Source of the DNA: Halovenus sp. | Lineage (GTDB): Archaea > Halobacteriota > Halobacteria > Halobacteriales > Haloarculaceae | Length of the DNA stretch: 5,221 nt | Assembly: GCA_028274925.1 (NCBI GenBank) | Contig: JAQCNR010000023.1 | Span: forward strand, 1 to 5,221 | Reading direction: 5' to 3' | Shown: piece after piece, positions 1 to 4,751 of the stretch | How positions within the stretch are numbered: position 1 is the stretch's first letter | Layout: the number at the start of each line of letters is the position of its first letter | Position numbers and translations under genes: made by a program | The notes under the pieces: generated by a model | Seen by the model: the letters and a program-made list of their open reading frames with translations, nothing else | Database searches by the model: none | What the model was told of the DNA's origin: nothing

Positions 1-526
1 TCAGCAGTTCGTATCCAACGGCAGCAACGCGTTCCACACCGCTTGGACCGCCAGTGTCAGCCAGCGGCCAGCAGACGGCTGCGCGGCCCGTCTCCGGAGC
101 AAACCGAAACTGCGCGCGAGTCGGCGGGCACCAGTCGGCGGATTCGATCTGCCAGACGCCCTCCGCGAGGTCGATGAGAACAGCGCGAACGGTTGTCGGC
201 GGGCGGCTCTCTGTGGGCAACGGCGACCACGGGTCAACCGCGAGCCACGGCCGCGGGCTGTCGCCGTGGGCGAGTACCGATACGAGACCAGCAGCGTGCT
301 CGGCCCCAAGCCACGCCGACCGCGCGCGCTCGAAGGTGGTCTGCTGTGTCTCCGTCGCCCCCGGCCCAGTAGTGAGAACTGCAACCTCACGGTCAGCGCC
401 GGGGAGTCGTGCCGAGAACTGGGAAATCCACGGCACGTCGCCCGTGAGTGGACCCCACTCCTCGGGCGCAGGCTGGCCGTCGCGCAACGCTGTTGTCGCG
501 ACGAACCGGTCTGGAGACTCGGCCAT
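1..526 (-). CDS. Kinase-like (probable pseudokinase) protein, N-terminal part, runs off left edge
   Basis: The minus-strand frame from the ATG at 524-526 is open for 175 codons to the window edge, and no stop is seen. It has the acidic composition of a genuine haloarchaeal protein, whereas the overlapping frames are rich in Arg and Ser. I do not recognise the family with certainty. The layout resembles a divergent Ser/Thr protein kinase. A VAVL segment (residues 48-51) sits where the VAIK strand would be, with Leu replacing the ATP-binding Lys. Residues 77-99 (HAAGLVSVLAHG, then PRPWLAVDP) resemble the end of the N-lobe and the hinge. A helix at about 113-126 follows, and VERVAAVGYELL (164-175) resembles the segment after the activation loop. 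The HRD and DFG motifs are absent; VCWPLAD (151-157) lies near the DFG position. If the fold is right, the protein is probably a catalytically dead, perhaps regulatory, domain. A box A-like GATAAG lies 27 bases upstream, which supports this start. The coding region is confident; the function is tentative. Confidence 0.75.
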   Translation of the reverse strand, partial: MAESPDRFVATTALRDGQPAPEEWGPLTGDVPWISQFSARLPGADREVAVLTTGPGATETQQTTFERARSAWLGAEHAAGLVSVLAHGDSPRPWLAVDPWSPLPTESRPPTTVRAVLIDLAEGVWQIESADWCPPTRAQFRFAPETGRAAVCWPLADTGGPSGVERVAAVGYELL

Positions 527-550
527 TAGCCGGTCTTGGGCCTGCAGACT

Positions 551-556
551 CTTATC
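551..556 (-). promoter_or_regulatory. Putative box A (TATA) for the kinase-like gene
   Basis: Read on the minus strand the hexamer is GATAAG, preceded by a purine-rich GGAAA that could serve as a BRE. Its centre is about 27 bases before the ATG at 526, the spacing expected for a transcript that starts at or next to the start codon. This is inferred from spacing and base composition only. Confidence 0.45.
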
Positions 557-571
557 TTTCCTGTCGGACGG

Positions 572-577
572 TTTTTT
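572..577 (+). promoter_or_regulatory. Putative weak box A for the CitE-like gene
   Basis: A run of six T residues is centred about 27 bases before the ATG at 602. It is a poor match to a haloarchaeal TATA element, but it is the only AT-rich site at the right distance. The other AT-rich site in this gap (551-556) is placed better for the divergent gene. The two promoters would lie about 20 bases apart, back to back. Confidence 0.35.
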
Positions 578-601
578 GTGGAGTGCGGGCGAAGCGGACG
601 T

Positions 602-1453
602 ATGGCTCGTAGAAGCGTCCTGTTCTCGCCGGGCGACCAGGCGGACCTCCTACGGAAAGCGCCAACCAGCAGCGCGGATGTCGTGGTGTTCGACCTGGAG
701 GACGCTGTCGCGCCAGCGGCGAAAGAACAGGCCCGTGAGACAGTGCGGTCGGTGCTCGACGCAATCGACGCCGACTGCGAACTGTGCGTCCGGATCAACC
801 CACTCGACAGCGTCGGAGCGGCTGACCTCAACGCACTCGTGGGCGCGGACGGCGTCGACAGCGTCATGCTCCCAAAGGTGTCTGGTCCAGAAGACGTCGG
901 ACGACTTCGAGACGCCCTCGCCGACGAGGGCGTCGAGTGGCCAATACTCGCGTTGCTCGAAACGGCAGCGGGTGTGCTCGACGCAGCAGCAATCGCTGAG
1001 GAGTCAGGTGTCGACGCCCTGCTGTTTGGGGCCGAGGACCTCTCGGCCGACATCGGCGCGACTCGGACCGACGACGGCGACGAAATTAGCTACGCGCGCC
1101 AGCGAGTTGTGCTCGCGTCCAGCGCGGCCGGCGTCGACGCTATCGATACGCTGGTGACCGATTTCGAGCGTGAGGCGTATCTTCGCTCGGAAACCGAGCG
1201 CGCCCTCCAGTTTGGGTTCGACGGCAAGATGGCAATTCATCCCGGGCAGGTGTCGGTCGTCAACGAGAGCTTCACACCCAGTGAAGAGCGAATCGAGTGG
1301 GCGCGTCGTGTGCTGACCGCAAGCAAAGAGGCCGAGAAAGCGGGCCGAGGTGTTGTTACCGTCGATGGCGAGATGATCGACGCGCCGCTCATCGAGCAGG
1401 CTGAGCAGGTGCTCGAACGCGCCGAGGCCGCCGGGATTGTCGTCGAAGAGTGA
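602..1453 (+). CDS. citE: CitE/HpcH-HpaI family acyl-CoA lyase (citrate lyase beta-like; candidate malyl-CoA/beta-methylmalyl-CoA lyase)
   Basis: This 283-residue protein is full length for the single-domain CitE-like TIM-barrel lyases, which make or cleave C-C bonds of acyl-CoA substrates using Mg2+. Visible family motifs are LFSPGD (7-12), FDLEDAV (30-36), VRINP (63-67, Arg64 being the usual substrate-binding Arg), VMLPKV (88-93), LALLET (116-121, Glu120 a likely Mg ligand), FGAEDL (142-147, Asp146 the other likely Mg ligand) and KMAIHPGQ (209-216). The frame is open upstream to 536, but MARRSVLFSPGD at 602 matches the family N-terminus, and the upstream stretch covers the promoter and reads unlike coding sequence. 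No citrate lyase alpha or gamma partners are present, so true citrate lyase is unlikely. In haloarchaea such proteins include the malyl-CoA/beta-methylmalyl-CoA lyase of the methylaspartate cycle; the neighbouring glutamate dehydrogenase fits this, but substrate specificity cannot be read from the sequence. The protein is probably cytoplasmic. Confidence 0.92.
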   Translation: MARRSVLFSPGDQADLLRKAPTSSADVVVFDLEDAVAPAAKEQARETVRSVLDAIDADCELCVRINPLDSVGAADLNALVGADGVDSVMLPKVSGPEDVGRLRDALADEGVEWPILALLETAAGVLDAAAIAEESGVDALLFGAEDLSADIGATRTDDGDEISYARQRVVLASSAAGVDAIDTLVTDFEREAYLRSETERALQFGFDGKMAIHPGQVSVVNESFTPSEERIEWARRVLTASKEAEKAGRGVVTVDGEMIDAPLIEQAEQVLERAEAAGIVVEE

Positions 1454-1468
1454 GGGTGCCGTCAATCA

Positions 1469-1474
1469 TTTATG
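1469..1474 (+). promoter_or_regulatory. Putative box A for glutamate dehydrogenase
   Basis: TTTATG, preceded by CAATCA, is centred about 25 bases before the dehydrogenase ATG at 1497, within the 43-base gap after the lyase gene. This is a good haloarchaeal TATA match and suggests that the dehydrogenase has its own, probably leaderless, transcript even if some read-through from the lyase gene occurs. Confidence 0.6.
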
Positions 1475-1496
1475 CCTCCTCAGTGATTAGACGGTA

Positions 1497-2753
1497 ATGA
1501 GCAACGAGGCGAACCCATTCGAGAGCCTGCAACAGCAGGTCCAACAGGCAGCGGCGGAACTCGACGTCGACGATGACGTAATCGACCGGCTGAGCAATCC
1601 CGAACGAGTGCTGGATCTCAACCTCTCGGTCGAACTCGACGACGGCACCATCGGGGTGTTCGAGGCCTACCGCGCGCAGTTCAACGGGGACCGTGGGCCA
1701 TACAAGGGCGGTATCCGATACCATCCCGGCGTCACCCGCGCAGAGGTAAAAGCACTCTCGGGCTGGATGGTCTACAAGTGTGCCGCGGTGAACGTGCCCT
1801 ACGGTGGTGGAAAAGGCGGAATCAAGGTCGACCCCTCGGCGTACTCTGACGCGGAACTCGAACGACTCACTCGGGCCTATGCCAAGGAACTCAGACCGCT
1901 CGTCGGCGAGAATCGCGACATCCCAGCGCCGGATGTCAACACCGGCCAGCGGGAGATGAACTGGTTCAAGGACACCTACGAGACACTGGAAGGGACGACC
2001 GAACCGGGCGTCGTCACCGGGAAAGCAATCGAGAGTGGCGGGAGCAGAGGGCGGGTCGAAGCGACTGGGCGGTCGGTGATGCTGGTCGTCCGCGAAGCCT
2101 TCGAGGAGTTCGACTGGGAGATGGAAGACGCGACAGTTGCGGTCCAAGGCTTCGGTAACGCGGGGTCAGTCGCAGCCCGGTTGATCGACGAACTCGGCGC
2201 GAACGTTGTGGCCGCCTCGGACTCACGGGGCGGGGTCTACAATCCCGACGGTCTCGACGTGTCGGCAGCGAAAGCCCACAAGACCGAAACGGGAGCACTG
2301 TCGGGATTCGACGGCGCGACAGAGGAGATTAGCAACGAGGAGTTGTTGACGATGGACGTAGATGTGCTGGTGCCGGCTGCCTTGGAGAACGCCATCGACG
2401 CGACGCTCGCGGAGGACGTGGGTGCAGAGCTGATTGCCGAGGCCGCCAACGGCCCGCTGACGCCCGAGGCCGACGAGATTCTGGCCGAGCGCGACATCTA
2501 CGTGATTCCCGATATCCTCGCCAACGCCGGCGGGGTGACGGTGTCGTACTTCGAGTGGGTGCAGAACCGCCAGCGGTTCTCCTGGACCGAGCAGCGGGTC
2601 AACGACGAACTCGAACGGTACATTACCGAGGCGTTCGACTCGATGATTTCGGCCTACGAGGACCGCGACGTGACGACGCTGCGGACGGCGATGTACGTCG
2701 TCGCGCTCAAGCGGGTCATGCGGGCGGCCGAAGAGGGCGGGATCTGGCCCTGA
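1497..2753 (+). CDS. gdhB: Glutamate dehydrogenase (hexameric type, NAD(P)-dependent)
   Basis: The protein has 418 residues, the usual length for archaeal hexameric glutamate dehydrogenase, which interconverts glutamate with 2-oxoglutarate and ammonia in the cytoplasm. The N-terminal Glu-binding domain carries GPYKGGIRYHP (67-77), YKCA with Lys94, PYGGGKGG with the catalytic Lys106 (101-108) and PAPDVNTG with the catalytic Asp146 (143-150). The Rossmann domain starts with VAVQGFGNAG (214-223, GxGxxG). The second strand ends in AASDSRGG (239-246); the Asp at its end may favour NAD, but this is not decisive. ANAGGVTVSYFEW (342-354) and the C-terminal helix bundle that folds back complete the fold. 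All key residues are present. The symbol gdhB follows common haloarchaeal naming for one of several paralogues and is less certain than the function. The gene follows the CitE-like lyase on the same strand, which suits the methylaspartate cycle, where glutamate is an intermediate. It could equally serve general nitrogen metabolism. Confidence 0.96.
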   Translation: MSNEANPFESLQQQVQQAAAELDVDDDVIDRLSNPERVLDLNLSVELDDGTIGVFEAYRAQFNGDRGPYKGGIRYHPGVTRAEVKALSGWMVYKCAAVNVPYGGGKGGIKVDPSAYSDAELERLTRAYAKELRPLVGENRDIPAPDVNTGQREMNWFKDTYETLEGTTEPGVVTGKAIESGGSRGRVEATGRSVMLVVREAFEEFDWEMEDATVAVQGFGNAGSVAARLIDELGANVVAASDSRGGVYNPDGLDVSAAKAHKTETGALSGFDGATEEISNEELLTMDVDVLVPAALENAIDATLAEDVGAELIAEAANGPLTPEADEILAERDIYVIPDILANAGGVTVSYFEWVQNRQRFSWTEQRVNDELERYITEAFDSMISAYEDRDVTTLRTAMYVVALKRVMRAAEEGGIWP

Positions 2754-2763
2754 GTCGAACGCG

Positions 2764-2768
2764 TTTTT
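2764..2768 (+). promoter_or_regulatory. T-tract: weak box A for the SRPBCC gene or terminator of glutamate dehydrogenase
   Basis: Five T residues lie 10 bases after the dehydrogenase stop codon and are centred about 26 bases before the next ATG at 2792. The position fits a leaderless promoter like those of neighbouring genes. Short T-tracts also end archaeal transcripts, so either role is possible. With only 38 bases between the two genes, co-transcription is also possible. Confidence 0.3.
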
Positions 2769-2791
2769 GGCCCCGGCCGCCAACACTCTGT

Positions 2792-3274
2792 ATGGTAACC
2801 TACGAGCGGTCGGTCCGTGTCGACGCGCCGTTCGACGAGGTCTGGGACTTTCACTCGACTGAATCCGGACTCGTTGACCTGACTCCCGAGTGGATGAATC
2901 TCGAAATCGAGTCGGTCCGTGGACCGGACGGCGAAGCCAACCCCGACGTACTCAAGACTGGGGCGGAAATCCAGTCGTCTGTTCGACCGCTGGGTGTCGG
3001 CCCGCGACAGGGCTGGACATCTGTGATAACCGACCGACAAGAAGACGACGGCTCGGCCTATTTCACCGACGTGATGGAAGACGGCCCCTTTACCGAGTGG
3101 GAACACACGCACATGTTTTTCGCCGATGGCGACGGCACAATCATTCGTGACCGCGTCGTCTACGAGTTCCCCTTCGGCGCACTCGGGCGCGCAGTTGGCC
3201 CCTTCGGAAAAGTCGGCTTCGAGCCCTTCTTCCGGTACCGACACCGCCGGACGAAGGGATTACTCGAGGACTGA
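2792..3274 (+). CDS. SRPBCC family protein (START-like / polyketide cyclase-type fold)
   Basis: This is a 160-residue soluble, acidic protein, the usual size for a single SRPBCC domain, a helix-grip fold with a deep hydrophobic pocket for small ligands. It opens with the typical first strand and helix of the fold, YERSVRVDAPFDEVWDFHST (4-23). Residues 68-80 (GVGPRQGWTSVIT) and 88-111 (SAYFTDVMEDGPF, then WEHTHMFF) form the central strands. The C-terminal helix carries FEPFFRYRHRRTKGLLE (143-159), a conserved ending in prokaryotic cyclase-like members. The frame is open upstream to 2555 inside the dehydrogenase gene, but homology-like sequence begins only at MVTYERSV, so 2792 is the chosen start. 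The ligand and reaction are unknown. The protein is predicted to be cytoplasmic, with no signal peptide or membrane segment. Its stop codon is one base from that of the opposing membrane-protein gene. Confidence 0.88.
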   Translation: MVTYERSVRVDAPFDEVWDFHSTESGLVDLTPEWMNLEIESVRGPDGEANPDVLKTGAEIQSSVRPLGVGPRQGWTSVITDRQEDDGSAYFTDVMEDGPFTEWEHTHMFFADGDGTIIRDRVVYEFPFGALGRAVGPFGKVGFEPFFRYRHRRTKGLLED

Positions 3275-3275
3275 A

Positions 3276-3770
3276 CTACCCTGATTTAGCCCATCCGTCG
3301 CGGAACGCGCGCACGCTACGTGCGAATGCCCAGAAGCAGGCGACTGTGAGGGCAGACCCAGCAAGTGCAGCGGGCGACGGCGAGGAGACGAGTGCCAGCG
3401 TCCAGAGCACGCCAAACGCTGCAATAGACGCGAAGACGGCCAAGATGACACCCCACAGCACGAGATACCGAGCCAGCGTGCCCGCCCGCGAACCCCGCGA
3501 GAGCCCCCCGACGCCGTAGAGGCGGAGTTGAGCAACTTCGTAGGAAATCCGCATCCAGAGCCACGCCACAACCACGACGGCAGCGACAGAAAGCGCTGCT
3601 GCGAACGGCCCGGACCCGACCGTGAGCGGGACAGCAACCACGTCGAGCGCCAAGAACACGGCGTTGAGGACGACTGTCACCACCGCGTACGTGACTGGCG
3701 CCCCAATAAGGATGGCCGAGCCGACGAACACCGCCGTGGCCACCGGTGTCGATACGTTTGTCTGTGACAC
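3276..3770 (-). CDS. Small multi-pass membrane protein of unknown function
   Basis: The protein has 164 residues and starts with GTG at 3768-3770. The family is not recognised. The sequence is dominated by hydrophobic stretches at about 10-31, 32-50, 55-73, 101-127 and 131-150, suggesting four or five transmembrane helices. A short polar, basic loop around 74-100 (with RISYEVAQLRLYG, 74-86) separates the two halves, and the C-terminal tail is basic (RSVRAFRDGWAKSG, 151-164) and probably cytoplasmic. There is no lipobox or typical signal peptide, and no catalytic motif is visible. The start is supported by a TTTAAC box 27 bases upstream. The reading frame is preferred over the Arg-rich overlapping frames because its residue pattern is that of a real membrane protein. 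It meets the SRPBCC gene tail to tail and shares a divergent promoter region with phoU. No function can be assigned. Confidence 0.82.
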   Translation of the reverse strand: MSQTNVSTPVATAVFVGSAILIGAPVTYAVVTVVLNAVFLALDVVAVPLTVGSGPFAAALSVAAVVVVAWLWMRISYEVAQLRLYGVGGLSRGSRAGTLARYLVLWGVILAVFASIAAFGVLWTLALVSSPSPAALAGSALTVACFWAFARSVRAFRDGWAKSG

Positions 3771-3794
3771 GAGGTATTCTTTCCAGCAAAATTA

Positions 3795-3800
3795 GTTAAA
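3795..3800 (-). promoter_or_regulatory. Putative box A for the membrane-protein gene
   Basis: On the minus strand the site reads TTTAAC within the AT-rich AGATTTAACTAATTTT. It is centred about 27 bases before the GTG start at 3770. The match to the haloarchaeal TATA element is strong, and it is the best support for a GTG-initiated leaderless transcript. Confidence 0.6.
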
Positions 3801-3880
3801 TCTATCGTGAAGCTAACGACTCACAATTACCCAGACCGCCGCCGTGTCGGCGACTGGCCGCCTTCGTGAGACACACAAGC

Positions 3881-3887
3881 TACAAAT
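3881..3887 (+). promoter_or_regulatory. Putative box A for phoU
   Basis: TACAAAT is centred 27 bases before the ATG at 3911. It supports leaderless transcription from that ATG and argues against the in-frame GTG at 3866, which would place the promoter element inside the coding sequence. No known phosphate-response operator is recognisable beside it. Confidence 0.55.
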
Positions 3888-3910
3888 CGGGCGAGCATCT
3901 TCGTTCGTGT

Positions 3911-4585
3911 ATGCCCAGAGATGAATATCAACAGCGCCTCGACAAACTCTCCGAGGACGTCCTCTACATGAGCGAACTCGTCATCGAGCGCCTGCAGATG
4001 GGCCTCGACGCCCTGCAGGAGAAAGACGACGACCTCGGGTGGGAAGTCATCGAGGGCGACCACGAGATCAACGAGATGTATCTCGAACTCGAACAGGAGT
4101 GTATCGACCTGATTGCGCTCCAGCAACCCGTGGCCGGTGACCTCCGGTTTATTGCAGCCTCGTTCAAGATCATCACCGACCTCGAACGCATCGCCGACCT
4201 CGCAACGAATCTCGGCGACTACTCACTCGACGCCCAGAAGGACACCTTCCCCGAAGTCGATATTCAGGCAATCGGCTCGAAGACAATCGAGATGGTCGGG
4301 GAGGCGATGGACGCCTACGCCGCCGAGGACCCCGAGGCCTGTTTCGAGATTGCCGAGCGCGACGACGAAATCGACGACCTCTGTGAGAACGCCTCGGAAC
4401 TGGTGGTCCGGGAACTGATCGAACAGCAGGATATCGACGACGAAGAACAAATTCAGCGGACGATGCAGGATGTCTACCGACTGCTGTTGACCATCCGTGA
4501 CCTCGAACGGGTCGGCGACCACGCCGTCAACATCGCCGCGCGGACGCTGTACATGGTCGAATCTGACGACGCACTGCTGTACTGA
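3911..4585 (+). CDS. phoU: PhoU family phosphate signalling protein
   Basis: This 224-residue all-helical protein has the normal size for PhoU, with two three-helix PhoU repeats at about 8-106 and 122-214. Each repeat carries the metal-binding signature ExxxDxxxN: LERIADLATNLGDY (91-104; Glu92, Asp96, Asn100) and LERVGDHAVNIAARTLYM (198-215; Glu199, Asp203, Asn207). In bacteria PhoU links the Pst phosphate transporter to control of phosphate uptake and the Pho response. Archaeal members are presumed to act similarly, but through partners that are not defined here. It is a cytoplasmic, peripheral protein. Unlike the usual arrangement there are no pstSCAB genes on either side in this window, so it appears to be a stand-alone copy with its own promoter. 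It lacks the DNA-binding (AbrB-like) domain seen fused to some archaeal PhoU proteins. MPRDEYQQRLDKL is the chosen N-terminus because of the promoter spacing; an in-frame GTG at 3866 is possible but less likely. Confidence 0.94.
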   Translation: MPRDEYQQRLDKLSEDVLYMSELVIERLQMGLDALQEKDDDLGWEVIEGDHEINEMYLELEQECIDLIALQQPVAGDLRFIAASFKIITDLERIADLATNLGDYSLDAQKDTFPEVDIQAIGSKTIEMVGEAMDAYAAEDPEACFEIAERDDEIDDLCENASELVVRELIEQQDIDDEEQIQRTMQDVYRLLLTIRDLERVGDHAVNIAARTLYMVESDDALLY

Positions 4586-4635
4586 GCCGGCCGATATTAC
4601 GACGTTTACTGCGTCATCCGAGCGTGATATGTTCG

Positions 4636-4669
4636 TACAGGAAACACCCGAACAAGAGTTGAACCTGTA
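4636..4669. repeat. Short inverted repeat TACAGG-N22-CCTGTA
   Basis: Perfect 6-base arms at 4636-4641 and 4664-4669 lie in the intergenic region between phoU and the DICT gene. It could be an operator or a weak hairpin, or chance. Arms of this length with a 22-base spacer are not rare by chance. Confidence 0.25.
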
Positions 4670-4679
4670 GCTTGACCGA

Positions 4680-4710
4680 CCGGCAAGGAATTACCGTTGA
4701 TAACTGCCGG
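4680..4710. repeat. Short inverted repeat CCGGCA-N19-TGCCGG
   Basis: Perfect 6-base arms at 4680-4685 and 4705-4710 end just upstream of the likely TATA-like element of the DICT gene. That position would suit a regulator site, but the arms are short and no second copy is seen in the window. Confidence 0.3.
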
Positions 4711-4714
4711 CACA

Positions 4715-4720
4715 TTCAAA
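4715..4720 (+). promoter_or_regulatory. Putative box A for the DICT-domain gene
   Basis: TTCAAA is centred about 34 bases before the ATG at 4752, so initiation would give a short leader of roughly 8 bases rather than a strictly leaderless mRNA. It is the only AT-rich hexamer near the expected position. No Shine-Dalgarno site precedes the ATG. Confidence 0.35.
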
Positions 4721-4751
4721 CCCCTCGGTACGATATGGCCATCCAGTACAG

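Noticed and set aside
1..390. 129-codon minus-strand frame ending in TGA at the left edge
   Set aside because: Its product is rich in Arg, Ser and Pro, unlike haloarchaeal proteins. The frame shifted by one base gives an acidic, continuous 175-codon protein with a promoter at the right distance.
54..1157. 367-codon plus-strand open frame
   Set aside because: It crosses the antisense strand of the kinase-like gene, the divergent promoter region and most of the CitE-like gene out of frame. Its product is Ser/Arg/Thr-rich low-quality sequence, typical of a GC-rich shadow frame.
1470..2147. 225-codon minus-strand open frame antisense to glutamate dehydrogenase
   Set aside because: It lies almost wholly opposite a certain gene in the frame where high GC at third codon positions suppresses stops. 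No domain is recognised.
2223..2786. 187-codon minus-strand frame opposite the end of glutamate dehydrogenase
   Set aside because: It is a shadow of a confident gene; its composition is rich in His and Arg and it has no recognisable motifs.
2555..2791. In-frame upstream extension of the SRPBCC gene
   Set aside because: It overlaps the end of glutamate dehydrogenase and gives Arg-rich sequence; the family-like sequence begins at 2792.
3866..3910. GTG at 3866 as an earlier phoU start, adding 15 residues
   Set aside because: The putative box A at 3881-3887 would lie inside the coding region, and the extra residues do not resemble the PhoU N-terminus.
4735..4751. ATG at 4735 as an alternative start for the DICT gene
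   Set aside because: It is out of frame with the DICT domain (17 bases upstream), and no shift could join them without an error.
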